Positions 46,322 to 55,783 are shown, numbered from the stretch's first letter. The stretch is 64,000 nucleotides of DNA from Mycobacterium sp. D16Q14 (GCA_002013415.1 MAEX01000005.1:62001-126000), one strand, 5' to 3'. Notes: generated from the sequence alone by a model not told the origin. Translations and numbers: made by a program.

Positions 46322-47976
46322 GCGAGAAGGAAGCGTTGGCTGCGCTGTCGTTCCAGTCGCTGTCGGTGACATTCAGCACCGACAGCGGTCCGGTGGCCGC
46401 AGTCGAAGATGTGTCGTTTGACGTCAAACCGGGGGAGGTGCTGGCCGTCGTCGGAGAGTCGGGTTCGGGCAAGTCGGTGTCCTCGCGTACCGCTATCCGG
46501 CTGCTCCCCGACACCGCGCGCATTACCGGTTCGGTCCTGCTCGACGGCCGCGACGTCACCAAACTGTCGGGCCGCGGGCTGACGGCCATGCGTGGCAAGG
46601 ACATCGCGATGGTATTCCAGGAGCCCGGAGCGGCACTGGATCCACTGTTCACCATCGGATACCAAGTGAATGAGGCCGTTCGCGCGCATTCGGATATGAG
46701 CCGTGCCCAGGCCCGCGCGCGTGTCATCGAACTGCTTACGCTCGTGCAGCTGCCCGATCCGGAGCGCCGCTACGACTGCTATCCGCATCAGCTCTCGGGT
46801 GGCCAGAAACAACGCGTGGTCATCGCGATCGCCATCGCCTGCGACCCCACGGTCATCATCGCCGACGAGCCGACCACCGCTCTGGACGTGACGGTACAAG
46901 CCGAAATTCTGGAACTCCTGCGGGATCTCCGCGACAGGATCGGCAGTGCCATTGTGCTCATCACCCACAACATGGGGGTGGTGGCCGATATCGCAGACCG
47001 AGTGGTTGTCATGAAGCAGGGAAAGGTCGTTGAAATAGCCCCGGTGGAACAGCTTTTCGCTGAGCCCGCCGAGCCGTACACCCGCGCGTTGTTGGCGGCG
47101 GTCCCGCACCTGGGGCAGGGAGATCCCGAGCATGCGCCCGCGCAGAGTCCGGAATCGGCTGAGCCCGTGCTGGAGGTGTCCAACCTCGTCGTGGAATTCC
47201 CTGGCCTACTGGGCCGTTCGTCCTTCCGTGCGGTAGACGATGTGAGTTTCAGCATCGGGCGAGGGAAGACCCTGGGGCTGGTGGGGGAGTCGGGATCCGG
47301 GAAGTCGACCATCGGCCGATGCGTGGCCGCGCTGCAGCAGCCCGCCTCGGGATCGGTGCGGATGCTCGGGCAGGAGCTCGTCGGCATGAGTCAACGCAAG
47401 CTGCGCCCGCTGCGCGCCAAGTTCGGTTTCGTGTTCCAGGACCCGGCGACCTCGCTCAATCCGAAAATGCGCGTGGGCGACTGTATCGCCGAACCCATGC
47501 GGGTGCACCGATACGGCGATCAGCGCAAGATTCTGGACCGCGTCGCCGAGCTGATCGATGCCGTGCAACTTCCGGCCGGTACCGAAAACCGCTATCCACA
47601 TGAGCTTTCGGGTGGCCAACGGCAGCGCGCCAACCTGGCCCGAGCACTCGCTTTGGGGCCCGACCTCCTGGTCGCGGACGAGCCCACCAGTGCACTGGAC
47701 GTGTCTGTGCAGGCAGTGGTTCTAGACCTGTTCGAGGAACTGCAGCGTCAGTGGCAGTTCGCCTGCCTGTTCATCAGTCACGATCTCGCTGTGGTGGATC
47801 GACTGGCCGACGAGGTCGCGGTGCTACGTCATGGAGTCCTGGAGGAACTGGGGCCGCGTGGCGAGATTCTGCACAATCCGTCGACCGAGTACACCCGCAC
47901 CTTGGTCGAGGCCGTGCCCGTGCCGGATCCCGTAGAACAGCGGGAGCGGCAACGCGCGCGGCAGCGCAGCCGCTAG
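46318..47976 (+). CDS. dppD: Peptide ABC transporter ATPase, fused tandem domains
   Basis: The 552-residue protein carries two complete ABC domains, equivalent to DppD and DppF joined in one chain. Each has a Walker A (GESGSGKSVSSRT in the first half and GESGSGKSTIGRC in the second), a signature (LSGGQKQRV and LSGGQRQRA), and a Walker B with ADEPTTALDV or ADEPTSALDV. Both halves look catalytically intact. It drives peptide uptake on the cytoplasmic face of DppBC. It overlaps dppC by 4 bases and the convergent lipase gene by 4 bases. Confidence 0.92.
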   Translation: MSEKEALAALSFQSLSVTFSTDSGPVAAVEDVSFDVKPGEVLAVVGESGSGKSVSSRTAIRLLPDTARITGSVLLDGRDVTKLSGRGLTAMRGKDIAMVFQEPGAALDPLFTIGYQVNEAVRAHSDMSRAQARARVIELLTLVQLPDPERRYDCYPHQLSGGQKQRVVIAIAIACDPTVIIADEPTTALDVTVQAEILELLRDLRDRIGSAIVLITHNMGVVADIADRVVVMKQGKVVEIAPVEQLFAEPAEPYTRALLAAVPHLGQGDPEHAPAQSPESAEPVLEVSNLVVEFPGLLGRSSFRAVDDVSFSIGRGKTLGLVGESGSGKSTIGRCVAALQQPASGSVRMLGQELVGMSQRKLRPLRAKFGFVFQDPATSLNPKMRVGDCIAEPMRVHRYGDQRKILDRVAELIDAVQLPAGTENRYPHELSGGQRQRANLARALALGPDLLVADEPTSALDVSVQAVVLDLFEELQRQWQFACLFISHDLAVVDRLADEVAVLRHGVLEELGPRGEILHNPSTEYTRTLVEAVPVPDPVEQRERQRARQRSR

Positions 47977-50002
47977 GAGTCGCCCGCGGCGTGCTCGTGT
48001 GACGGTCCGGTGGTGGCCTTCTTGTGGTCACCGGCACCCGAGCTGGAACTGGTGTCCGAATGTCCGGGCTTGCTGTCGCTTACCCCGGCCGCCGAGCGCG
48101 AGCCTGCGGAGCCGGTGCCGCCATTCGCGGCAGAAGACTGTTGTCGACCAACGGTGCTCGACCTTCCAGGGCGTCCAGGGGAGCCGTTGGAGGTGTGCGC
48201 ACCGGCGCCGGCACCCGTGGGCGCCGTGCCGTTCGTCTCGGTCGCCGTCGGTGGCTTCGCCGACTGTGCCGACTTCGTCGAGTCCGAATCGGTCGCCGGG
48301 CCGCTGGTCGGGTGATCGGCGGGTCTGCCCCCCCGCCGTTGTCCCGCCGCCGGCCAGCCCATTGGCGCCGATGCCGATCTTCGGCGTGATGCTCATGGTC
48401 TCGCGTGCTGACAGCTTCTTGTCGCCATCCGGCTTGCCCGGTGACTCGCTGACTTTCCTCTCACCACCTGCCGGGGCGGATGTGGCGGTGGCGCCCTGGC
48501 TGGCCTTGGTAGGGCGATCCGGCTCCGGGGAGCTCTTGGTACCCGATGACTGTTCGGCCGGGCTGTTGGCAACCGTCACACCGTGAGTTTCGCTGATGGA
48601 GACCGATTGGCCCTTGCGCTTCAGCGTGACATCGCGCCCCGCAACCTCAAAGGTGGCCCCCGAAGGCGTGGTGACCGTGGTGTCGGAAGCGGCCTTGCCG
48701 ATTGATTCGCGAGATTGCTTGGCGGTGTTCTGCTGTGCGTCGGGTCGGTCATCGAGGGCCGCGACGACCTTGCCGCCCTCGGACACGGTTGTCGTGTCGC
48801 CGTCCCTGGTAAGAGTGGTGCCGGGATTGGCCTTTATCTGGTCGGCGGAGCGCGGCGCCGACTGGCTGGACTTGAGGTAGTTAGTCACCGCCGAGATCAC
48901 GTTCTCGGTGTTCAGGCCGTGGTCGGCCACACCGTCCCGCGGCACGCCGGGCAGGGAGTGCGCTTCGATATTGACTGCGGTGGAACCCGGTGCCGCGGTG
49001 ATGAATTGAAACTTGTACGGCGTGGCCACCACATCGTCCTTGGTGCTCACTACCAGGTAGTCGACGCCGGGTTTGGTGTCCGGCAGCTTGTCGAGCTTCT
49101 CCAGGAAGCGGCTGCCCACGGTTTGTTGCGACAGGGATGGCCAGGCCAATGTGCTGGCGGCCCCGTAGATCGCGTCCTTGACCGGTTTCCGGCCGTTGAT
49201 GTCGATCGAATTGCCCACAGGGCCAACGAAGTCCGCCAGGCCACTGAAGGTGGTGCCGTGGGTTGACGGAGCAAGCTGAACGACATTGGCCACTCTGTCG
49301 GACTTGTCCTGCGCCACGAAATTCTTGACCAGCAGGCCGCCCTGGGAATGGCCCACGAGGTCGACCCTGCCGGCGCCGGTTTGGTCCAAGACTGTCGCGA
49401 CTTCGTCGGCGAGCTGCTGTGTGGACACCTCGACATCACCGAAGCCACGCAGTCCGACCTTCTGTCCGATCGACCCGACGAGGCCCTGAAATCCAGTCTG
49501 GCCGTACTCGAAGGTAGAATGCCTGCATTCCGGCATCGTGCAGGCTCGTCTTCATCGCATCCCAGTACTTCTCATTCTCGGCGGTCCCGTGTACCAGGAC
49601 GACCGGGATGCTTCCCGGTGTGGGTTTGTCGGCTTGTGAAGGGGGAGTCACGGATTCGGACGTGATGACCGCATCGAGGCCCTGGCCATTCACGCCCGGG
49701 TTCAGCGACACGGTGGCCCGTCTGGTGATCGTCAAGGTAGGTGACGAATCGGAGACGCCGTGCTCCGCTCCGAGTGGTGTCGAGCTGGCGGTCAGAGAAA
49801 TGAACCCGGACTCCACCGTCACTGTCATCGGCGCGGACGGCGGATTGACGGTAGTCGTGTGTAGGGCAGCTGGCGCCCCGTCCGTGACAACCAACGATGC
49901 GACGAGGGCCGCAGCCAGCAGGACACGCAGCCTGTCTGCACGTGGGCGCTGTGAAGGGGGATTCCGGAAGATACCGCTCGCTCGATGCGATGCCGTCGGC
50001 AT
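47973..50002 (-). pseudogene. Secreted lipase (class 2 type) with two frame disruptions
   Basis: Three overlapping reading frames on the minus strand together make one secreted lipase. The N-terminal part (from ATG 50002) has a signal peptide (LRVLLAAALVASLVVTDGAPA) and the oxyanion strand VVLVHGTAENEKYWDAM. The frame breaks at about 49528, where FYL would be followed by FEYGQTG in the next frame. The middle part has the nucleophile elbow GHSQGG and runs to about 48328. There a C7 run (G7 on the coding strand, 48328-48334) breaks it again, ahead of a Ser/Thr/Gly-rich low-complexity tail ending at 47973. Removing one base at each site restores a single chain of about 675 residues. It may be a true pseudogene, a phase-variable gene (at the C7 tract) or an assembly error. 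Confidence 0.72.
48328..48334. repeat. C7 homopolymer at the second lipase frameshift
   Basis: Seven consecutive C on the plus strand (G7 in the coding direction). With six, the lipase frame continues into the Ser/Gly-rich tail; with seven it enters an Arg-rich frame that looks non-native. It is a slippage-prone tract for both polymerases and sequencers. Confidence 0.6.
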
Positions 50003-50120
50003 GAACCACACGGTAGGTGCTCAGCCGGTAGATCGCATGTCGAGCATCCCAATTCTGTTGCAACACTGACAATTTGTGACTGGTGTCACGGTTGAAGGTT
50101 GGATGCGGCTGGATGTGCGA

Positions 50121-51545
50121 CTAGCCCAGCATGGAGAAGGGCCGCGCTTCCTCGACTTCCAGTGCCAGCTCAAGTAGCGTCCGCTCGCTGCCCCGGCGGC
50201 CGCTGAACATCACCCCGATGGGCAGACCGTCCGGATCCAGCCCGAGTGGAAGCGATATCGCCGGGGCGCCGGACGCGTTGTGTATCGGGGTGAATCCCAC
50301 ATATGAGCTGAGCTTGTCCAGCAGCACCTCGGGATCCTGGTCCGGGGTGAGGTACCCGATGCGCGGGGTGGTGTGGGTGAGCACCGGCGTGAGCACGGCA
50401 TCGATACCGGTGTCGAATCCGCGTTCGTATATCCGGGCGGATGCGGCCAGCCGGGCCAGGAACAGCGGTGTGCGATAGGACCGTCTGACGAACCTGCGGC
50501 TGAGTCCGAGCGTCAGCGGGTCCAGCCGGGAGCCGTCGAATCCGTCGAATAGCCGGGAACCGCCCTTCGCGACGGCGAACGCCAAGAAGGACCAGTAGTC
50601 CTCGAAGTCGGTCTTGAACGAAGGCAGCACCGCGGGCGTGTACGGCTCGACGGTGTGGCCAAGGGACTCAAGCATTTCCGCGGCGGAGTTCACCGTTTGC
50701 CGGGTCGCTGTATCCGTGGCCGGAGTGAAGGGGGAATCCATGCACAGACCGATGCGCAACCGGCGCTGCACCGGGCGGTCCACGCGGCCGATCGGCGTCA
50801 GCTTCGGATTGCGGTAATGCAATTCGGCCGCTTCGAAGAACCGCGCGCAGTCCCGGACGCTGCGCACTAGCACCCCGTCGGCGACGATCTTCACTGGCGC
50901 CGAGCCGCTTGACGGATCACCCAAAAGCCTTCCGCGACTGGGCTTGAGACCAACCAGTCCGCAGACTGCCGCCGGAATCCGGATGGAGCCGCCGCCGTCG
51001 TTACCGTGCGCGATGGGCACCACGCCGGCGGCCACCAGGGCCGCCGAGCCACCTGAGGACCCGCCGGCCGAGAAGTCCGTGTGCCACGGATTGCGGGTGA
51101 CCGAGCCCCCCGAACGTTCCGTGCTGGCAGACCAGCCGTATTCCGGCATGGTTGTCGACGCGATGGGCACGACTCCGGTGCTGAGGAACTGCTGTGTGAA
51201 CGGTCCATCGACGGTCTGCAGTGTCGGTGCGATCGCCGCCGAGCCTTCTGTCAGTGGCATGCCTGCCACGTGGATATTGCATTTTGTCGCGGTGGGTACA
51301 CCCCGAAAGGCAATGAACGTCTCGGAGACGCTCTCCGAGGCTTCTGCCCGCTCTCGCGCTCGCGGAAAGTCCTTGAACTCCACCGCATTGAGCGACGGAT
51401 TGACCCGCTCGAGACGGACGATGGCGGCCTCGGCGCATTCGCCCGCGGTGACTTCGCCGGAGGCGATACGCTCGGCGACCCCGGTGGCATCCAGGTCGCC
51501 GAGAGCGTCCTCGGTGAATGCCGAAACGGCGTGCGTGCGCGTCAT
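50121..51545 (-). CDS. Amidase signature-family hydrolase
   Basis: The 474-residue protein is an amidase signature enzyme with the Ser-cisSer-Lys triad: Lys88 in TATKCNIHVAG, cis-Ser163 in GGSSGGSAA, and nucleophile Ser187 in GNDGGGSIRIPAA. It hydrolyses carboxamides or aryl-amides in the cytoplasm; specificity is not predictable. The start was placed at the ATG 51545, which overlaps the stop of the tetR gene by 4 bases, so the pair is coupled. Together with the divergent Rieske oxygenase and dehydrogenase genes it forms a likely catabolic cluster under one operator. Confidence 0.88.
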   Translation of the reverse strand: MTRTHAVSAFTEDALGDLDATGVAERIASGEVTAGECAEAAIVRLERVNPSLNAVEFKDFPRARERAEASESVSETFIAFRGVPTATKCNIHVAGMPLTEGSAAIAPTLQTVDGPFTQQFLSTGVVPIASTTMPEYGWSASTERSGGSVTRNPWHTDFSAGGSSGGSAALVAAGVVPIAHGNDGGGSIRIPAAVCGLVGLKPSRGRLLGDPSSGSAPVKIVADGVLVRSVRDCARFFEAAELHYRNPKLTPIGRVDRPVQRRLRIGLCMDSPFTPATDTATRQTVNSAAEMLESLGHTVEPYTPAVLPSFKTDFEDYWSFLAFAVAKGGSRLFDGFDGSRLDPLTLGLSRRFVRRSYRTPLFLARLAASARIYERGFDTGIDAVLTPVLTHTTPRIGYLTPDQDPEVLLDKLSSYVGFTPIHNASGAPAISLPLGLDPDGLPIGVMFSGRRGSERTLLELALEVEEARPFSMLG

Positions 51546-52165
51546 GCGTGACCTCCTAGATAGGCGACGATCGCGTTGGTGAGCCCTCGACGGGCCTCGT
51601 CCAGATCCGAATAGGTTCCTAGCTGCTTTTCCGACACAAGCCCACGCATGGCGCCGGGAATGAAGGCCGCCACCTCGCGCACTCGGACCGGATCCACATT
51701 CAGGCCGTCGAACGCCTGCTGGCACGCGCGCGCCCAACGATGCTTCCATGACGCCAGCTCGGCGGCGGTGTGGGGGTAGTGCCGTTCCAGCTCGGCGGAT
51801 TCATGGGGCAGTGCGCGGCGCAGGTTCTCAATGGCCCGCGAGTCCGGTGAGGTCAAACCGCGGTAGAGGGTTTCCACGATCGCGCTGACCCGGCGATCCA
51901 GCGGGCCCTCCGGATCGGACCGCCAGGGCTGGTCGCCGCGGCGCTCGGCGGTGCGCTGCAGTACCGCGGCCCACAGTCCGTCGATATCACCGAACTGGTA
52001 CTTGACCGCCCCCCAGGTGGCGCCGCATTCCTTGGCGATTCTGTTCGCCGACACCGCGGCGGGATCGCCCGAGGCAAGCACGCGCAGCGCCGCGTCGAGC
52101 ATGCTCTCGCGGGTCGCCAGGCCGCGACGATTAGCTCGTCGTCCGGTGGCCACCGCTTCGCCCAT
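51542..52165 (-). CDS. TetR-family transcriptional regulator
   Basis: The 207-residue product has a TetR HTH at about residues 15-65: GLATRESMLDAALRVLA, then ANRIAKECGATWGAVKYQF and DIDGLWAAV. The remainder is a helical ligand-binding domain. The ATG at 52165 precedes the HTH by 14 residues. A perfect palindrome at 52195-52212 lies between it and the divergent Rieske gene, an excellent operator candidate. It is cotranscribed with the downstream amidase. Likely ligand: the amide or aromatic/steroid substrate of the cluster. Confidence 0.88.
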   Translation of the reverse strand: MGEAVATGRRANRRGLATRESMLDAALRVLASGDPAAVSANRIAKECGATWGAVKYQFGDIDGLWAAVLQRTAERRGDQPWRSDPEGPLDRRVSAIVETLYRGLTSPDSRAIENLRRALPHESAELERHYPHTAAELASWKHRWARACQQAFDGLNVDPVRVREVAAFIPGAMRGLVSEKQLGTYSDLDEARRGLTNAIVAYLGGHA

Positions 52166-52194
52166 TTCAGTGATGCTAGCGGTCGGGGAATTTT

Positions 52195-52212
52195 TCACAG
52201 AAGTATCTGTGA
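52195..52212. promoter_or_regulatory. Perfect 18-bp palindrome (7+4+7), TetR operator
   Basis: TCACAGA (52195-52201), AGTA, TCTGTGA (52206-52212). It lies 29 bases from the tetR start and 44 bases from the Rieske start, so it can control both divergent transcripts. The arms are perfect, the clearest operator-like sequence in the window. Confidence 0.7.
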
Positions 52213-52256
52213 TAAGTGGATGGATTGGATTACTGTCACCGCGTAAGGAGGTTCCG

Positions 52257-53264
52257 ATGCCGAAGCCGTCGTTGTCGATGAGGCCCACAGGGTGGTTCCA
52301 GGTCGCCTGGTCTGCGGAGATCGCGGTCGGCACTGTGCGCCGGATGACCTATTTCGGGCGCGAGATGGTGGCCTGGCGCGGGCAGTCGGGTGAACTCGCC
52401 GTCATGGATGCCTACTGCGAGCACCTTGGCGCGCACCTCGGGCACGGCGGTCACGTTGAGGGCGATCGCATTGTCTGTCCCTTTCATGGCTGGGAATGGA
52501 ACCGTGACGGCAAAAACGTGTGCATCCCCTACGAGAAGCGGCCAAATCCATTGCGGCGCATTCGAAGTTATCCGGTGGTGGAACGCAATGAGGCGGTGTA
52601 CATCTGGCATGACATCGACGGCCGCGAGCCGTACTTCGACGTACCGGACGTCTTTACCGGATTCGCCGACGGCAGCAGCGCCCAGGACTACTACCCGGGA
52701 TATCCGTACAGCACCCTGTATCGAGAACGGCTGCAACTACATCCGCAGTACGTGCTCGAAAATGGGGTCGATTTCGCGCACTTCAAGTACGTGCACAAGA
52801 CGCCGTTCATCCCGAAGTTCACCCGGCAGGAGTTCGAGGAGCCCATCTCCTATGTCGACTTCACCATTGCCTTCGACGAGATACCGGGCATGTCGGCCGA
52901 GGACATGAAGAGCGGAGTGCGGGCCATCAACGGGGGCTTGGGAGTCGCCGTCACCAAGAGCTGGGGGATGATCGACAACCGCACCGTATCCGCGGTGACC
53001 CCGGTCGATGACCAGACCTGCGATGTCAGATTCACGGTCTTCATCGGTCGACCTCCGGGGGACGGCCCGGGCGAGCCCGAGGAGCCGTCCCGGGCCGCAA
53101 AGACCTTCGCGCAGGCCATCATCGACCAGTTCCTCGCCGACATCCACATCTGGTCGCATCAGCGGTACTCGGACCCGCCCGCCCTGGTGCGGGCCGAATA
53201 CGACGGCTTCATCGCTCTACGGAAGTGGGCGACCCAGTTCTATCCGGAGGAAGTCCGAGCATGA
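52257..53264 (+). CDS. Rieske non-haem iron oxygenase (KshA-like)
   Basis: The 335-residue oxygenase has a Rieske [2Fe-2S] domain with ligands Cys54-Xaa-His56 (YCEHLGAH) and Cys74-Xaa2-His77 (CPFHGWEW). A catalytic domain follows in which ENGVDFAHFKYVHK supplies the 2-His-1-Asp mononuclear iron site. Its arrangement resembles 3-ketosteroid 9-alpha-hydroxylase oxygenase KshA and related mycobacterial paralogues. It needs a separate reductase not present here. The ATG at 52257 has a strong AAGGAGG ribosome-binding site. It is divergent from the TetR/amidase pair and coupled (4-base overlap) to the following dehydrogenase. Confidence 0.9.
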   Translation: MPKPSLSMRPTGWFQVAWSAEIAVGTVRRMTYFGREMVAWRGQSGELAVMDAYCEHLGAHLGHGGHVEGDRIVCPFHGWEWNRDGKNVCIPYEKRPNPLRRIRSYPVVERNEAVYIWHDIDGREPYFDVPDVFTGFADGSSAQDYYPGYPYSTLYRERLQLHPQYVLENGVDFAHFKYVHKTPFIPKFTRQEFEEPISYVDFTIAFDEIPGMSAEDMKSGVRAINGGLGVAVTKSWGMIDNRTVSAVTPVDDQTCDVRFTVFIGRPPGDGPGEPEEPSRAAKTFAQAIIDQFLADIHIWSHQRYSDPPALVRAEYDGFIALRKWATQFYPEEVRA

Positions 53265-54334
53265 GTGGAATCAGGGTTTTTCAGGTGGCGACCGGAAATG
53301 TCGGCACCGAGATGATCAAGCGCATTGCCCAGCATCCCGATCTGGAGCTGGCCGGATTGCATTGCTACTCAAGAGAGAAGATCGGCCGGGACGCCGGCGA
53401 GCTCGTGGGGCTGGAACCCAACGGCGTCATCGCCACCGGCACTGTCGAGGAGATCATCGCCGCCAAACCCGATGTGCTGACCTTCCACGGCGTGTTCCCC
53501 GACGAGGATCTCTATGTGAAGGTGCTCGAGGCGGGCATCGACATCGTGACCACCGCCGACTGGATCACGGGGCACCATCGCGACCAGAACCACCCTCACC
53601 CCTCGGGCCGATCCACCACCGAGGTCTTGCAGGAGGCGTGTGAACGGGGCGGATCCTCCTTCTACGGCACCGGGATGAATCCGGGTCTGACGCAGATCCT
53701 GGGCGTCATCCACTCCTGCGACGTCGCCGAGATCGAGAACGTGACCGTCATCGAATCGGTGGATGTGTCCTGCCATCATTCGGTGGACTCCTGGGAGATG
53801 GTCGGATACGGGCGGTCCATTGAGGACCCGGAGATCCCGGCGCTCCTGGAGAAGGGCACCCGTGTCTTCGCCGACGGGGTGTATCTGATGGCCGACTGCT
53901 TCGGCCTCGACCTCGACGACGTGACGTTCTCCTATGAATTGGGAGCCTGCACCGAGGACATCGACCTCGGTTGGTACCGGCTGCCCAAGGGTTCCCTAGG
54001 TGCCAACTATCTGAAGTACCAAGGCATCGTCGACGGGGTACCCAGGGTGGAGGTGCATGTCGAATGGCAGATGACCCCGAAGACTCAGCCGCACTGGAAC
54101 GTCAAGGGCTGCTACGTCACGAAGATTCAGGGCGATCCCTGCGTCTACAGCAAGCACATGGTCATTCCCAAGCCCGGCACCGACTTTTCCGACCCCGCTG
54201 CCTTCGCGTCCGTCGGGATGACCGTCACGGGTCTGCCCGCGCTCAACGCCATCCGGAGCGTCATCGATGCCTCGCCGGGCATCCTCACCTCGGCCGACCT
54301 GCCACTGCGCGGATTCGCGGGCCGGTTCAAGTAG
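53261..54334 (+). CDS. NAD(P)-dependent amine dehydrogenase/DapB-N-like protein
   Basis: The 357-residue protein has an N-terminal Rossmann fold with VATGNVGTEMIKRI near residues 9-22, as in dihydrodipicolinate-reductase N-terminal and 2,4-diaminopentanoate dehydrogenase-like proteins. Its C-terminal half is a mixed domain with TGMNPGLTQI and the SWEMVGYG block. Such proteins are common beside Rieske oxygenases and lipid-catabolic genes in mycobacteria. It overlaps the Rieske gene by 4 bases and probably acts on the same pathway intermediate. The exact reaction is unknown. Confidence 0.78.
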   Translation: MSGIRVFQVATGNVGTEMIKRIAQHPDLELAGLHCYSREKIGRDAGELVGLEPNGVIATGTVEEIIAAKPDVLTFHGVFPDEDLYVKVLEAGIDIVTTADWITGHHRDQNHPHPSGRSTTEVLQEACERGGSSFYGTGMNPGLTQILGVIHSCDVAEIENVTVIESVDVSCHHSVDSWEMVGYGRSIEDPEIPALLEKGTRVFADGVYLMADCFGLDLDDVTFSYELGACTEDIDLGWYRLPKGSLGANYLKYQGIVDGVPRVEVHVEWQMTPKTQPHWNVKGCYVTKIQGDPCVYSKHMVIPKPGTDFSDPAAFASVGMTVTGLPALNAIRSVIDASPGILTSADLPLRGFAGRFK

Positions 54335-54383
54335 GGCTGTGCGGGCACCCCTGCCAGCCGCGACGGGTAGCCTAAGGCCCGTT

Positions 54384-55463
54384 ATGAGCGAGCGAGCCGA
54401 CAAACCCAGTAATTCGTACGCCGCGGCCGGGGTGGACATCGAAGCCGGTGACCGGGCGGTCGAGTTGTTCAAGAAATCCGTCGCCAAGACGCATCGCCCC
54501 GAGGTGCTGGGCGGTATCGGCGGCTTCGCCGGGCTGTTCGCCCTCAAGGGCGGATACCGCGAGCCGGTGCTTGCGGCCTCCACCGACGGCGTGGGCACCA
54601 AGATCGCCGTCGCGCAGGCCATGGACAAGCGCGACACCGTCGGCCTTGACCTGGTGGCCATGGTCGTCGACGACCTTGTCGTGTGCGGTGCCGAGCCACT
54701 CTTTCTGCAGGACTACATCGCCGTCGGCAAGGTGGTGCCCGAGCGCGTCAGCGAGCTGGTCGCGGGCATCGCCGAGGGATGCGCCATCGCCGGCTGCGCA
54801 CTACTCGGCGGCGAGACCGCCGAACATCCGGGCTTGATGGCTCCCGATGACTTCGACCTGTCCGCCACCGGTGTCGGCATCGTGGAAGCAGATCGGGTGC
54901 TGGGGCCGGACCGGGTGCGTCCGGGCGATGTCGTGATCGCGATGAGGTCCTCGGGCCTGCATTCCAATGGATACTCGCTGGCTCGGCATGTGCTGCTGGA
55001 GATCGACCGGATGGACCTGTTCGGACAGGTCGAGGAGTTCGGCCGGACTCTTGGTGAGGAGCTCCTCGAGCCCACCCGCATCTACGCCAAGGACTGCCTC
55101 GCGCTGGCCGCCGAGACCGAGGTGCGGACTTTCTGCCATGTCACCGGGGGAGGGCTCGCAGGCAACCTAGCCCGGGTGATCCCCGATGGATTGGTTGCCG
55201 AGCTGGACCGCAGCAGTTGGACCCCCGGCCCGATCTTCGCGATGATCGCCCAGCGCGGCCGCATCGAGCGCGCGGAGATGGAAAAGACCTTCAACATGGG
55301 CGTCGGCATGGTCGCCGTCGTCGCACCCGAAGACGTCGATAGGGCGCTCGCGGTCCTTACCGCACGGCACATCGACTGCTGGACCCTTGGCGCCATCAAG
55401 AAGTCGGGCAAGGATTCGGGCAGCGAGAATGCCGTGCTGGTGGGCCAGCACCCGAGATTCTAA
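54384..55463 (+). CDS. purM: Phosphoribosylformylglycinamidine cyclo-ligase (AIR synthetase)
   Basis: PurM closes the imidazole ring of FGAM with ATP, giving AIR. The 359-residue product shows family landmarks: YAAAGVDIEAGDRAVE near the N-terminus, the Gly-rich GGIGGFAGLF loop, STDGVGTKIAVA, and GLHSNGYSLAR. A candidate -10 TAGCCT (54368-54373) would give a leader of about 4 bases. The preceding gene ends 49 bases away. PurM normally follows purF; here the dpp, lipase and amidase/Rieske genes lie between them. Confidence 0.97.
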   Translation: MSERADKPSNSYAAAGVDIEAGDRAVELFKKSVAKTHRPEVLGGIGGFAGLFALKGGYREPVLAASTDGVGTKIAVAQAMDKRDTVGLDLVAMVVDDLVVCGAEPLFLQDYIAVGKVVPERVSELVAGIAEGCAIAGCALLGGETAEHPGLMAPDDFDLSATGVGIVEADRVLGPDRVRPGDVVIAMRSSGLHSNGYSLARHVLLEIDRMDLFGQVEEFGRTLGEELLEPTRIYAKDCLALAAETEVRTFCHVTGGGLAGNLARVIPDGLVAELDRSSWTPGPIFAMIAQRGRIERAEMEKTFNMGVGMVAVVAPEDVDRALAVLTARHIDCWTLGAIKKSGKDSGSENAVLVGQHPRF

Positions 55464-55475
55464 GGAGAGGTGCTG

Positions 55476-55504
55476 CGCCTGGCCGCTGTCAGCGGCGCCA
55501 GGCG
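55476..55504. terminator. Stem-loop overlapping the 3' end of DUF3073 gene, after purM
   Basis: CGCCTGGC (55476-55483) pairs with GCCAGGCG (55497-55504), with a further CGCTG/CAGCG helix inside. It begins 13 bases after the purM stop and covers the last codons of the convergent DUF3073 gene. Probable purM terminator. Confidence 0.5.
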
Positions 55505-55668
55505 TCCTCGTCTTCGGTCCAGCGGTCGCTGGTGCGGTCGTCATCCGGCTGAGATGACGGAGCGCCGGAAAGTTCACGGCGGAGCTGCTCGAGATCCGTG
55601 TTAGGAGAGCTGTATTTCAGCTCGCGAGCAACCTTGGTCTGCTTTGCCTTTGCCCGGCCGCGGCCCAT
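55489..55668 (-). CDS. DUF3073 protein (Rv0810c-like)
   Basis: The 59-residue protein is the small DUF3073 family, conserved across actinobacteria next to purM. It starts MGRGRAKAKQTKVARELKYS, a highly basic segment, and ends in an acidic, Trp-containing tail (RWTEDEDAWRR). This charge-split composition suggests an RNA- or ribosome-associated role, but none is established. The ATG at 55668 is chosen over an upstream one because the conserved sequence begins there. Nothing recognisable lies in 55669-55783. Confidence 0.88.
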   Translation of the reverse strand: MGRGRAKAKQTKVARELKYSSPNTDLEQLRRELSGAPSSQPDDDRTSDRWTEDEDAWRR

Positions 55669-55783
55669 GGGGGAACCCCCTCGCGCAATAGCGGAGCGGC
55701 CCAATTTCAGGGCGGCTCCGGTGGAGTGTTTTTATCGATCCTGACGATAGTTTAGCGTGCCAATCCACCAACTGCTGCACGCC

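Noticed and set aside
45334..47133. 599-codon open frame antisense to dppC-dppD
   Set aside because: It runs opposite a gene with perfect ABC motifs. The translation is Arg/Ser/His-rich without domains, which is normal for antisense frames in GC-rich DNA.
51951..52256. N-terminal extension of the Rieske oxygenase
   Set aside because: It covers the tetR HTH on the other strand and the operator. A strong ribosome-binding site precedes the ATG at 52257.
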